Shown here piece by piece: positions 57,301 to 64,000 of a DNA stretch of 64,000 bases (positions are counted from its first letter, which is position 1; every line of letters begins with the position of its first letter). The notes under the pieces are model-generated. The model saw nothing but the letters and a program-made list of their open reading frames with translations. It did no database searches and was not told where the DNA came from. A program made the translations under genes and the position numbers. This DNA is from M3007 sp046160625 (GTDB lineage Bacteria; Bacteroidota; Bacteroidia; Chitinophagales; Saprospiraceae), in assembly GCA_046160625.1 (NCBI GenBank), contig JBJXGZ010000005.1, positions 62,001 to 126,000 of the forward strand. Direction: 5' to 3'.

Positions 57301-57746
57301 CGGGCTGCGATTCGCTCTCCATTGGTTCATGCGAAACATTCACTTACCTGCCATTGGGCACGTATCGCCACACCATCGAAGTAGCCGATGTTAACGGCTG
57401 TATTGCAAGAGATGAAATTTTAGTCATCGTACAAAAAAACGGACAAGTATTTGTCCCCAATATTTTCAACCCCAATAGTGACCTCAACTTCTCGGTGGGC
57501 GTCCATGTGGGGATTGATGTGGCTAAGATCAACTTCTTCAACATTTTTGACCGTTGGGGCGACCAGGTATTCAGCCTGAAAGAATACATCCCCACACCTG
57601 GTGCTTCGCCTGATGCTTTCCAATCCTGGGATGGCAATGTACGCGGCGACAAAGGCCAGGTTGGTGTGTATGTATGGTATTGTGAAGTCGTGTTTATTGA
57701 CGGCCAAACCAAGCTCTTCAAAGGCGACGTGACGCTGATACGATAA
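51390..57746 (+). CDS. Giant Ig-like repeat surface protein with T9SS type B (CHU_C) C-terminus
   Basis: 2118 residues from ATG 51390, which opens the signal peptide NKKLLLPLAFIALFCTKSIAQ; the frame extends to 51255. N-terminal 380 residues: a cysteine-rich beta region (WFGFTAGSTSITITLLPSNC, FFMLDGWSGDVCDFEIDI) and spacers. From about 400 to 1825 there are 17 tandem units of about 80 residues with the pattern P.A.AG...LTC....L.GS.S..G....LWTGPGINAGNQN..NPTV..PGTY.L.VTN..NGCT..D, each with two cysteines that probably form a disulphide. Then one SprB-type repeat (FNVTVSNIRCFGDTNGSITVNGVQGGTPPF). The end (FVPNIFNPNSDLNFSV to FKGDVTLIR) is the gliding-motility-associated C-terminal domain, a T9SS type B signal. 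Likely an adhesin or surface filament. Confidence 0.92.
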   Translation: MNKKLLLPLAFIALFCTKSIAQGPCPNPPPPGAENCQSTCVYCDFDGYMGTNNGTPSGGQTVCGQIALHNDQWFGFTAGSTSITITLLPSNCTDGNGLQAAFFDACNSDAIVCDPGQNGGGNTPLVLTYDGFTIGETYFFMLDGWSGDVCDFEIDITSGSITPPPPDNANQPQGPTMVCPGAVVEYTIDDVFAAGTYTWTAPGGSSINGQGAVVTVDAPAGTTVTITFGSQGGNVCVQADNACNPPSSNNCLAVTNVPIPITIRDPLVVCYEDAPFTWDEAPYPVLTTPGVFTLTSTPYDSYLGCDSLVRQTVTVKQIAPTNIGTKYVCAGECFVIGNEVICDAGNHIVTFDSYQGCDSSVTFALVILSPEAVIPPPSNSIDCNSSGVVLTSTGSTPLGLASYQWTDANWTALGGNATYNATLTGTYHLIVTMQGGGMQCRDTAMVVVTGNTIPPGASATGGNINCLSQLTTLMGNSPTSGVTYSWAGPGINPGNQFQQNPTVNVPGPYVVTVRNPTNGCTSTATVTVLGDITPPAANAVGDTITCIQPTVTIDGSTNVTTATWFWFGPGINAGNQTLENPNVIVAGTYSVTVTNTVNGCTNTTNAVVDLNNTPPTATAGPNQTLTCTAPNAILLGAGNGGSQPISFSWTGPNGFTSSIAQPGVNQSGDYILTVLNTLNGCSTKDTVQVAANQAVPMANAGADSTITCAQPSVMLIGSGSDTGPNFTATWSGPGINAGNSSQYNPTVDQQGDYNLLITNITNGCTATDSVVVNINTSLPTAIAGPDGQLTCSTPTGLTLSGSGVPVTVNYLWSGPGIGSNNDTIPNPTVTQPGTYILLVTNPTNGCTATDQVVVTLDANVPIAAGGPDQVLNCSVTAVNFDGSGSSSGATILYTWTGPGISGGNATAQSPTGLTLPGTYNLSVTNTINNCVNTDVVVIQIDTIQPTADAGNPMIMNCFNGSTVTLDASASSLGTDFTLLWAGPGINGGNQNSANPVINGAPGLYTLTVTNTDNTCTATDQVNVTQDIVAPTADAGVDKTIDCVSTSASIGGNSSSGANFTYLWTGPGINNTIQSLAMPTISMPGTYTILVTNTVNGCTASNDVLVNTNAVYPTALAGSDGLLTCANPTATLDGSASSTGANFQVLWMGPDINAGNQNQISPNVTIQGTYILAITNTVNSCVTFDTVLVSENKLIPAANAGNDLVLNCQTTSTTLDGSFSDVGPTIVYLWTGPGINASNENDQNPPIDQPGSYVLLVTDTANGCTSNDQVAVTQDNVDPTASAGVDMLITCANTTQTLNGSGSSTGAIITYVWQGPGINSNNVGLQSPTVDVSGTYTLTVINTQNFCTATDIVFVDENITPPLTAAGPDRTLTCTAITAQLDATLSASGPNISFLWDGPGIAPGDETSATPTVNMPGVYVLTVTDAINGCTNVDAVNVGEDVLLPTVSAGNDLVITCTNASTGVTLSSAGSSTGANFTILWSGLGITPANQNSPNPTVLLPDSYTLLITNTLNGCTQTDVAIVSADQTPPTANAGFDQVITCAAPNAVLDGTGSSTISGTLVFLWNGPGINAGNQNGDMPTVLLSGTYSLTVTNSVTGCSDTDQVVVTLDNLPATVSASSEIITCLDQVSTVTVMSSLLGSTFLWEGPDVNQNNKDDQTLQVDVAGLYAVTVTAPNGCTTTTSTIVIEDQNVPQGNVEGSALNCLNSTTTISGEVVSPPGSTFAWTGPGIVSPITSNSITVTQPGIYTFTISAPNGCVRPFFAEVVADFAEPVISAVATDQIDCNTSEVTINGAGSSVGPNFSYFWTTTTGHFVSGTNTLQPIVDRAGFYTLRVLNNLNGCESIDSIEVEIDPLVPSGFNVTVSNIRCFGDTNGSITVNGVQGGTPPFIFSLSGNTGSANNQYTGLTAGDYILSLEDANGCSLDTTITIGEPGQLSVELGPDIEVDLGNLATIAAQIQSTVGVNSIDWNYAPGCDSLSIGSCETFTYLPLGTYRHTIEVADVNGCIARDEILVIVQKNGQVFVPNIFNPNSDLNFSVGVHVGIDVAKINFFNIFDRWGDQVFSLKEYIPTPGASPDAFQSWDGNVRGDKGQVGVYVWYCEVVFIDGQTKLFKGDVTLIR

Positions 57747-57767
57747 CCTGCTCTGAAATAATACTTC

Positions 57768-57810
57768 AAAACCGCTTCTCCCCTTGATGGGGCAGAAGCG
57801 GTTTTGTTTT
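57768..57810 (+). terminator. rho-independent terminator of the giant repeat gene
   Basis: Stem AAAACCGCTTCT-CCCC with GGGG-C-AGAAGCGGTTTT (57768-57783 and 57789-57805), one bulge, followed by Ts, 21 nt after the stop codon. Confidence 0.88.
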
Positions 57811-57860
57811 TCACCATATCCACAAATCAACACTTACACAAATCCACAAATCCACAAATT

Positions 57861-58364
57861 ATGATACTCTCCCACCCATTCCAACAACTTTCATCAGAAA
57901 CTTTTGACTGGCTTTTTCGCTGGTCGCGCATCCTTTTTTGGATCGTTTTGGCACTCTATGCTTACATCAAATACCATTCGATGCCAGGTAAAAACACGCC
58001 AGATTCCATCCTCGCCACGCCCTCCAAAAAAATGGGGGCCTTGGGTTTTTGGATAGGGTTCGACTATCTTTTTATGTTTGCCTATTGTTTGTTTTTCGCA
58101 GTGTGCTGTGTGTGGGGGGCTGGGCAATTTGAGGGAGGTTCGTTTTTCAACACCCTCGGCATTGCACTGGCTTGGGCAATGATTCCACAATTACTGATTG
58201 ATATGGCGGAGAACTGGACCATGTGGCAATTTGCCCTCGGCAAACACAGCACTGACCTTGAAAACGCCTTTCGTATTTTGGAAAAAGCAAAAAAGCCATT
58301 GTTCATAGGAGCTGCAGCGTACGCCTTGGTGGTAAGTATATTGAATTGGATACGAGTGATTTGA
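57861..58364 (+). CDS. Small integral membrane protein
   Basis: 167 residues from ATG 57861; nineteen more codons upstream are in frame but read a tandem CCACAAAT stretch. Four hydrophobic segments: RILFWIVLALYAYI, LGFWIGFDYLFMFAYCLFFAVCCVW, TLGIALAWAMIPQLLIDMAEN and KPLFIGAAAYALVVSILNW. No family is recognised; the layout resembles small membrane proteins common in Bacteroidota. The next gene starts 30 nt after its stop, but that gene has a promoter of its own overlapping the end of this one. Confidence 0.75.
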   Translation: MILSHPFQQLSSETFDWLFRWSRILFWIVLALYAYIKYHSMPGKNTPDSILATPSKKMGALGFWIGFDYLFMFAYCLFFAVCCVWGAGQFEGGSFFNTLGIALAWAMIPQLLIDMAENWTMWQFALGKHSTDLENAFRILEKAKKPLFIGAAAYALVVSILNWIRVI

Positions 58365-58389
58365 GTTCCAAGTCATCCGCCTACCTTTG
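58360..58389 (+). promoter_or_regulatory. sirtuin promoter, probably leaderless
   Basis: TTTG at 58360-58363 and TACCTTTG at 58382-58389, 18 nt apart, match the Bacteroidota -33/-7 consensus exactly. The ATG is at 58394, only 5 nt after the -7 element, so transcription should start at or next to the start codon. The -33 element lies in the last codons of the preceding gene. Confidence 0.65.
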
Positions 58390-58393
58390 CCGC

Positions 58394-59095
58394 ATGAAAC
58401 AAAAAATCGTGGTCCTTACTGGAGCAGGCATTAGCGCCGAAAGTGGCATCAAAACTTTCCGCGACAGCGACGGACTTTGGGAAAACCACCGCATCGAGGA
58501 CGTGGCTACACCCGAAGGATGGGCCACCAACCCTTCGCTCGTGCTGGACTTTTACAACCAGCGTCGCGCCCAACTCCTCACGGTTGAACCCAACGACGGC
58601 CATCGCGCACTGGCAGATTTGGAGCGCCATTTTGAGGTGCAAATCATAACCCAAAATGTGGACGACCTGCACGAGCGGGCGGGCAGCACCAACGTGTTGC
58701 ACCTTCACGGCCAGCTCCGTCAGGTGCGCTCCAACCGCTATGAGCAGCTTGTTTATCCGTGGGACAAAGACCTGAAACTCGGCGATTTGTGTGAGCGCGG
58801 GCACCAGTTACGACCACATATTGTGTGGTTTGGGGAGGCAGTTCCGATGTTGGAACCTGCAGCCGCATTGGCTGAGCAGGCCGATATTTTCCTGATCGTG
58901 GGCACCTCCTTACAAGTGTATCCCGCAGCCGGTCTCATGCATTATGCCCGGCGTAATATTCCGTTTTACTATGTGGACCCGCGGCCACAATTGAATTTTG
59001 AACTGCGAACGATGCCCAATCTCACCGTTATCGAGGAACCGGCGTCAACAGGGATTCGAAAAGTGATTGGGCAATTGAATCGATTGGGGGATTGA
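58394..59095 (+). CDS. cobB: Sirtuin NAD-dependent protein deacylase
   Basis: 233 residues from ATG 58394, which puts KIVVLTGAGISAESGI at the N-terminus as in CobB; the frame extends to 58346. The Rossmann fold binds NAD (GAGISAESGIKTFRD), with TQNVDDLHERAG and the catalytic His in LHLHGQL, then RPHIVWFGEAVP and GTSLQVYPAAGL. FYNQRR fits the Tyr and Arg that let class III sirtuins remove succinyl groups. Only one cysteine (LCERG) is left where zinc-binding relatives have four, so the structural zinc site is absent, as in many Bacteroidota CobB proteins. The end of the gene runs into a 26-bp inverted repeat. Confidence 0.93.
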   Translation: MKQKIVVLTGAGISAESGIKTFRDSDGLWENHRIEDVATPEGWATNPSLVLDFYNQRRAQLLTVEPNDGHRALADLERHFEVQIITQNVDDLHERAGSTNVLHLHGQLRQVRSNRYEQLVYPWDKDLKLGDLCERGHQLRPHIVWFGEAVPMLEPAAALAEQADIFLIVGTSLQVYPAAGLMHYARRNIPFYYVDPRPQLNFELRTMPNLTVIEEPASTGIRKVIGQLNRLGD

Positions 59096-59261
59096 TTCGA
59101 TTGGTTCGATTGGGAGGTGCAGAACACCGGAACTTTTGGCGAAAAGTTCCGGTGCTCCGCACCTTACCATCCGCACATTGCAATATTCTACCAACGTTAG
59201 GCCGCTACGCGGCTAAAGTGTCAAAGAGCATTAATCAATCGAACCAATCGAATCAATCCCC
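59087..59261. repeat. perfect 26-bp inverted repeat with nested hairpin
   Basis: Arms 59087-59112 and 59236-59261 are exact reverse complements (GGGGATTGATTCGATTGG text). Between them is a 13-bp perfect hairpin, CACCGGAACTTTT/AAAAGTTCCGGTG (59125-59137 and 59142-59154), and a small GCCGC-TAC-GCGGC stem near 59204. The left arm includes the last codons and stop of the sirtuin gene; the right arm ends 28 nt before the start of the histidine kinase. The structure looks like one palindrome inserted into another. Confidence 0.88.
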
Positions 59262-59289
59262 CAACCGAATCAATCGATTCAATCCTACC

Positions 59290-60681
59290 ATGCAAATCCG
59301 AACCCGGCTCACCTTGCTTTTTGTATTCATAGCGGCGGGCATCCTCGCCGGGGTGCTGTGTTCTGTTTATTTTTTATTCAAAAAAAACACGGAGGACTTG
59401 TTTTATAAAGGTCTTGAATCGAAAGCAGAAGTAACCGCCCAAACGGCGCTTTTCAGCGGTGTTGAGCTAAGACCATTGACTACCAACTGGATAGCACCAG
59501 ACGGAGATACCTTGCCTTATCGGGACAACATCAGCATTTTCAACAACGCCTATGAACGTGTATTCGCCCTTAGACCCGACGCGCCTCCTGTTACGGTGAA
59601 AGAGTTGCAGAACATCTATCAAAATGATGAAACCCATTTTCAGCACTTCAATTTGTTCGCATTAGGCCGCAAGGCCAACAATCTCTCGGGTGCAGCCTAT
59701 GTGGTGGTAGTGGAGGGGTATTATGACCCAACACAGTTGACTCAACTGAGTAACATCCTGATAATCAGTTTTTTTGTTGGACTTGTTTTGGTGGCTTTGG
59801 CCGGTTGGTATTATGCCGGGCAAGCACTCGCCCCTGTTTCACGCATTGTCGAGGAGGTAGAAAGTTTGCAACCTACTGATCTGGGAAGAAGAGTGGCTAC
59901 GGGAGTAAATCGCGATGAGATTGGCCGCCTGGCCGAAACCTTCAATCGGCTGCTCGACCGTGTGGAACAGGCTTTCAAGATGCAGCGGATGTTCCTATCC
60001 AACGTCTCGCACGAACTCCGAAACCCACTGACTGCCATCCGTTCACAACTGGATGTGGTGCTCCAACGGGAACGCGAACCAGCCGCCTACCGTCAGGCCC
60101 TGCAAAGCGTACTCTCAGATGTGGAATCATTAAGCGAAGTAGAGGAAGAACTCCTGCAACTAGCGCTTATTCACAATGACCCAGGTGCAATCCCCTTTGC
60201 CGCGCTTCGTCTCGACGAATTGCTTTGGCAAGCAAAACAACAGTTACAAAAACGTCACCCTGAATACCGAGCCAGCATCGAATTTGGCGAAATGCCTAGC
60301 GATGACCAGGCCCTTTTCGTCCGCGCAAACGAATCTTTGCTCCTTACAGCTTTGCTCAATCTGATGAACAATGCCTGCAAATACTCCCCCGACCATCAAG
60401 TGCAGGTAAATGCGAATTTCAAGGCCGATGGCTGCCATGTGGTGGAAATTTGCGACAACGGCCCCGGCATACCTCCCGAAGAACAACGGCTCATTTTCGA
60501 GCCTTTTTTCCGCAGTCCCCGTCACCTTCGCGTGAAAGGAACTGGTGTCGGGCTTTCGCTGGTGCAAAGCATTCTAACGCTTAATAAAATCGGTCTTTCG
60601 GTCGAAAGTCCGCCTAAGGGCGGGGCAGTTTTCAAACTGGTTTTCCCGGGAGTGGCTTACCATGGCGAGGACCTGAAATAA
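59290..60681 (+). CDS. Sensor histidine kinase (HAMP-HisKA-HATPase)
   Basis: 463 residues from ATG 59290; an upstream frame to 59092 crosses the inverted repeat. The first helix (RLTLLFVFIAAGILAGVLCSVYFLF) and a second near 155-175 (IILIISFFVGLVLVALAGWYYAG type) flank a periplasmic sensor region of about 130 residues. HAMP follows (ALAPVSRIVEEVESLQPTDLGRRV), then HisKA with FLSNVSHELRNPLTAIR (phospho-His), and a HATPase domain with the N box LLNLMNNACKYS, DNGPGIPPEE and GTGVGLSLVQS. It is a class I kinase; its response regulator is not next to it. Signal unknown. Confidence 0.93.
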   Translation: MQIRTRLTLLFVFIAAGILAGVLCSVYFLFKKNTEDLFYKGLESKAEVTAQTALFSGVELRPLTTNWIAPDGDTLPYRDNISIFNNAYERVFALRPDAPPVTVKELQNIYQNDETHFQHFNLFALGRKANNLSGAAYVVVVEGYYDPTQLTQLSNILIISFFVGLVLVALAGWYYAGQALAPVSRIVEEVESLQPTDLGRRVATGVNRDEIGRLAETFNRLLDRVEQAFKMQRMFLSNVSHELRNPLTAIRSQLDVVLQREREPAAYRQALQSVLSDVESLSEVEEELLQLALIHNDPGAIPFAALRLDELLWQAKQQLQKRHPEYRASIEFGEMPSDDQALFVRANESLLLTALLNLMNNACKYSPDHQVQVNANFKADGCHVVEICDNGPGIPPEEQRLIFEPFFRSPRHLRVKGTGVGLSLVQSILTLNKIGLSVESPPKGGAVFKLVFPGVAYHGEDLK

Positions 60682-60768
60682 ACCGCAAAATGTAAAACAG
60701 GAAAATTTAAAACCGCAAAACCAATTCAAGATAAACTTGAGTGGAAATATCTGCACAACTACTACTAC

Positions 60769-61824
60769 ATGAAGCACACCATTCACACATTCAGCACGCT
60801 ATTTACCCTCCTCGCCTTTTCCTGCAACGCACAAACGCCCGTGAAGGAAATGAGATTCCCCAACGGGAAAATATGCCTTTTCCTTGACAGCGTTGCCGCG
60901 GGCGAGGCCATTACCTACGATAAGCGTGACGGCTATTTTGAAAAAGTGAACGCTTCGGAAATGTCTATCCAGATGCGCAAGCCACTTGTAGAAGGGCAGG
61001 AACGCGCAGTTCTCTTGTCCGAATATCTACAATTTTTGAAAACGGACGTAGAGGGCTTTACTGACGAGGAATCAAAATTTGTGGAAGGCGTGATGGAAAA
61101 AGTATTCCGCACGGTCCATGAAGTTTCGCCTGATATTTTCCCCGATACGCTGCTGCTTATTAAAACCAAAGGCAGACATTACGGAGAAGGTGTTTGGTAC
61201 ACCCGAGAGAATTGTATCATTATCCCTGCGGACGAACTGGGACGAGGCAAAACCAATCCCTTCACGACCACCATGTACCACGAACTTTTCCATGTATGGT
61301 CGAGGCTCAATCCTGCAAAAAGCGATCGTTCGTACCAGTTGATCGGTTTTGAAGGCCTCGGCTACGAGAACCTGATCCTACCACCTGGACTCGCTGCACG
61401 GGCACTGTATAACCCTGACGGTGTTGATTTCGCCCAAAAAATTACCCTTGCCCAAACGGATGGTTCTACCATACATGCCGTACCGATCATCTTTTCCAAT
61501 CACCTCGGCTGGACGGAGGAACAGAACACGTTTTTCGCCTACTTGGAATTCAACCTTTTCCAAATTGAAAAACAAGCCGATGGAAAATGGAAGGTGCTGG
61601 TAAAAGAAGACGGCTACAGCAGCGCGCTTAACATGCAGGGCCAAGGCGATTTTTTCCGTCAAATCAAGGACAATACGGGCTATATTATTCACCCCGATGA
61701 GGTGCTGGCCGACAACTTTGCGTTTATCATGCAGGAGCGGAACGGACAAAAAGTTTCGCTCAAGTTTTCTGCGGAAGGGAAGCAATTGTTGGTGGATTTA
61801 GAAGCGGTGCTGAAAGGGAAGTGA
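60769..61824 (+). CDS. Putative secreted zincin metalloprotease
   Basis: 351 residues with an N-terminal signal peptide (FSTLFTLLAFSCNAQ); a lipobox is possible but weak. The motif MYHELFHVWSRLNP (about 172-185) is an HExxH zinc site, and HPDEVLADNFAFIM about 130 residues later has the Glu-x-x-Ala-Asp that supplies the third zinc ligand in gluzincins. The rest (GEGVWYTRENCIIIPADEL, GFEGLGYENLILPPGLAARALYNPDGVD) is typical of Bacteroidota proteins of unknown function in this class. Proteolysis is inferred from the zinc motif. It has no close operon partner. Confidence 0.75.
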   Translation: MKHTIHTFSTLFTLLAFSCNAQTPVKEMRFPNGKICLFLDSVAAGEAITYDKRDGYFEKVNASEMSIQMRKPLVEGQERAVLLSEYLQFLKTDVEGFTDEESKFVEGVMEKVFRTVHEVSPDIFPDTLLLIKTKGRHYGEGVWYTRENCIIIPADELGRGKTNPFTTTMYHELFHVWSRLNPAKSDRSYQLIGFEGLGYENLILPPGLAARALYNPDGVDFAQKITLAQTDGSTIHAVPIIFSNHLGWTEEQNTFFAYLEFNLFQIEKQADGKWKVLVKEDGYSSALNMQGQGDFFRQIKDNTGYIIHPDEVLADNFAFIMQERNGQKVSLKFSAEGKQLLVDLEAVLKGK

Positions 61825-61904
61825 GTTTTGCAAGCCATTGAACAAATGGTCGGACATGGCTTGGTCTTTGGGGCGGAGGTTTTTCATATCAACTATTTGA
61901 CCTC

Positions 61905-64000
61905 ATGCAAAAGACAATCTTTTTCGCCGTGCTGCTGCTGTACGGTGTTTCACTTTGGGGGCAGAGTACTTTTCATAAGAAATTTCAAGCGGGGGGCATC
62001 CTGTCTGCAACACCTTTTAGCAATGGTGAAATGCTTGGTTCTGGCACTCAAGATCAGTTCTTTGCACCGCCTCAAGGGTTGTTGGTGAGGTTTAGCCAGG
62101 ATGGTGAGGTTCTTTGGCGCAAGCGGTATCCTGCTTTGAATTTTATTTGGCATTCAGTCGAAACTAACAATGGATTTGTAATTGTAGGCGACACTGTGGG
62201 AACTACCGGGCCACCTCCACGCCCTTATTTCTCGGTAGTCTCAAAACTATCGAACAACGGTGATGTGATTTGGTCCAAAATAACTGGAGATGACTTTGGT
62301 CAGGCGCTAGTAAGCGGAGTGGTAATGGGCGGTTCCAATGATTACTTGGTGTCAGGAAATTATAGTTCCTATAGTATGCCAAGCCAAAGAAAAAGTTTTT
62401 TTGCCAAGCTGGATGATAACGGAAACACGCTGTGGAGCAAAATCTATTATGCGAATACCCCAAATCATTACAATACATTTTCTGCACAAATTATTGAGGG
62501 TGACACACTCTATGCCTGCGGCAATATCCAATTCAATGGCTGTTTCGTTCGCATTAACATTCATACAGGTGAGGTCATTGGTCTATCCTCTTTGGGTGGA
62601 TTTTATCACGATGCATTCAGCACGCTAAAGCCTACCCAAGATGGCAACTTTATTCTGGCGGGCTACACACGATCTACCACTGGAAGCGAGGAATCCCGGC
62701 CCTGGGTAGTAAAGGTCAATCGGGCAGGGCAGATTATCTGGTCAAAAACCTACAACCTTCTCGGCACCAGCCTCACGTGCTATATGGCTGAAGCCAATGA
62801 TGGAGGTTTTGTATTGTCCATGGGTGGAGATAATGCTTCTACCACTTCTTATGCCGTGCTTGCCAAAATTGATTCGTTGGGAAATTTGGTTTGGGCTTAC
62901 AATTACGCAGGAGGACAACAAAATGGTCTTGGAGGAATAAAGGCAACCTCAGATGGAGGGTTCGTTGCATTAGGCTATAATAGTATGCTCAAAACCGAAA
63001 GCCTTGGTCGAGTCAACAATGGCTGCTGCCCTGCGCCCATCACATTTCAGGTAGAGAATTATTCGCCTCTCCTTCAAAGTCCTGTCTTGATTGCCGAAGA
63101 CAGGGAAAGCATGACCCCATTCGTGATACAGGCAGTAGATGACGCTTCTTTCACGGTACAAGATTTCTGTCAAACTGCAATAACCAGCGTAGTAGAACAA
63201 ATCCCGGTCTGCCAAGGCGATTCCATCCAAATCAACGGGAGTTTTTACCAGGCTCCTCAAGTGGTGCGCGATACGGTGCTGAGCCAGAATGGTGGTTGTG
63301 ACACGGTGCACGTGTTCAACCTGGTGCAGGTGCCGTTGCCCGTTCGTGTCGAAACCATTTCCTTTTGTCCCGGCAGTTCTGTCGTCGTAAGCGGTGTCAC
63401 CTACACTCAGCCCGATACTATTTATCAAAAACTCCCTGCTACCACCGGCTGCGACACACTTTTGGTAACGTTCCTAAACTTGAAAATCCTACCCAAAAAA
63501 TACGAAACCACCACCTTCTGCCCAGGCGATACAGTGTTTATCAACGGAATCGGCTACCAATTCCCGGGCATCCTTCCAAACCCTGATACTTTACCGAGCG
63601 CTACAATTGGCTGTGACACATTGCTTTATCAGGTCCTTGCCTACCCAGCGGAGCCGTCTTCAGTATCGGTTTATTGCCCACCGGATATGGTAGTAAATAC
63701 GGCCCCAGCCACACCAACCGTGGTTAATTATCTACTACCCACCGCAACAAGCGATTGTACTTGCCCGGATCTGTATTTCTCTCTAAACCAAGGGTTTCCA
63801 TCTGGTGTGGCGTTCCCCATTGGCAATACACAGGTTTGTTATTCTGCCAGCGACATTTGCGGCGATTTTGAGACTTGTTGTTTTAACGTGAAAGTCGAGG
63901 AAGAAGAGGCTTGCGATGTAAAGGAAACAGGTTGTATCCAATATGAACTGCTCGGTATTTCAGCAGATGCCGAACAGAACAAAACCTATCGGGTACGCGT
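61905..64000 (+). CDS. Secreted propeller plus HYR-domain protein, 3' end outside the window
   Basis: The frame opens at ATG 61905 and is still open at the last base (698 codons seen). Signal peptide QKTIFFAVLLLYGVSLWGQ. Residues about 25-365 are a DUF5122-like propeller with repeats of the form LxxTxDGxFxxxG (IWSKITGDDFGQALVSGVVMGGSNDYLVSG, LKPTQDGNFILAGYTR, IKATSDGGFVALGYN). Then Bacteroidota surface spacer units with CQGDSIQINGSFY, FCPGSSVVVSGVTY and FCPGDTVFINGIGY, and from about 585 a HYR domain (CPPDMVVNTAPATPTVV). A T9SS sorting domain is expected beyond the end. Cell-surface or secreted location is inferred from the signal peptide and parts. Confidence 0.85.
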   Translation, partial: MQKTIFFAVLLLYGVSLWGQSTFHKKFQAGGILSATPFSNGEMLGSGTQDQFFAPPQGLLVRFSQDGEVLWRKRYPALNFIWHSVETNNGFVIVGDTVGTTGPPPRPYFSVVSKLSNNGDVIWSKITGDDFGQALVSGVVMGGSNDYLVSGNYSSYSMPSQRKSFFAKLDDNGNTLWSKIYYANTPNHYNTFSAQIIEGDTLYACGNIQFNGCFVRINIHTGEVIGLSSLGGFYHDAFSTLKPTQDGNFILAGYTRSTTGSEESRPWVVKVNRAGQIIWSKTYNLLGTSLTCYMAEANDGGFVLSMGGDNASTTSYAVLAKIDSLGNLVWAYNYAGGQQNGLGGIKATSDGGFVALGYNSMLKTESLGRVNNGCCPAPITFQVENYSPLLQSPVLIAEDRESMTPFVIQAVDDASFTVQDFCQTAITSVVEQIPVCQGDSIQINGSFYQAPQVVRDTVLSQNGGCDTVHVFNLVQVPLPVRVETISFCPGSSVVVSGVTYTQPDTIYQKLPATTGCDTLLVTFLNLKILPKKYETTTFCPGDTVFINGIGYQFPGILPNPDTLPSATIGCDTLLYQVLAYPAEPSSVSVYCPPDMVVNTAPATPTVVNYLLPTATSDCTCPDLYFSLNQGFPSGVAFPIGNTQVCYSASDICGDFETCCFNVKVEEEEACDVKETGCIQYELLGISADAEQNKTYRVR

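Overview
The window looks like a chromosomal segment of a Bacteroidota bacterium, most likely of the Saprospiria type. The evidence is many secreted proteins with Por-secretion (T9SS) C-terminal sorting domains, a gliding-motility type CHU_C C-terminus, 7TMR-DISM and DUF4105 proteins, tandem IPT/Ig-like giants, and TAnnTTTG-type -7 promoter elements. No T9SS machinery genes, rRNA genes, IS transposases or CRISPR arrays are visible.

Layout. 1-3054: end of an FtsX-like permease, two AraC-type regulators and a T9SS-exported choice-of-anchor V protein. 3376-5793: an S24 (LexA/CI-like) repressor divergent from a ParA ATPase and a ribbon-helix-helix-like partner; the spacer holds a 9-bp iteron-like array and repeated TTTCAAAC boxes. 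5890-10065: DUF4105 membrane protein and two related T9SS proteins. 10181-11142 (minus): tRNA-Leu(UAA) split by a 708-nt group I intron carrying an HNH endonuclease gene, preceded by tRNA-Gly(GCC). 11698-16200: two more T9SS proteins. 16380-20222: polyphosphate kinase, a UPF0175/DUF3368 toxin-antitoxin pair and a DnaQ-like exonuclease. 20403-23220: two MbnP-like lipoproteins and a diheme MauG/MbnH-like lipoprotein, probably one copper-handling unit. 23388-33012: secreted trypsin-like protease, a broken four-helix-bundle gene, pepT, a small helical protein, a 7TMR-DISM histidine kinase and a large FG-GAP lipoprotein. 33138-40928: TetR regulator and an RND efflux system (TolC, adaptor, pump), with a DinB-like gene and a reverse-oriented two-gene nucleotidyltransferase module in between. 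40965-44353: a DUF433/DUF5615 toxin-antitoxin pair and a GloVer repeat protein, flanked by copies of the 3' end of the RND pump gene. 44376-51151: lipoprotein, rfbC, outer-membrane barrel, GH36 alpha-galactosidase, lipoprotein, a candidate structured RNA and panB. 51390-64000: a 2118-residue adhesin-like T9SS type B protein with 17 Ig-like repeats, a membrane protein, a sirtuin, a histidine kinase, a putative metalloprotease and the start of another secreted protein.

Two things stand out. First, the group I intron sits exactly after U34 of tRNA-Leu(UAA), the site of the classic cyanobacterial/plastid intron, and its core can be read directly; its HNH gene fills the P1 loop. Second, the segment is littered with short palindromic elements of several families. 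Many lie between genes, but at least eight lie in frame inside coding regions (three in the GH36 gene, four in the FG-GAP gene, one in the TolC signal peptide), and one family supplies the stop codon and C-terminal tail of two unrelated genes. This resembles the protein-embedded palindromic elements known from Rickettsia.

Starts were often moved downstream of the longest frame to the Met that opens a signal peptide or family N-terminus; each case is stated.
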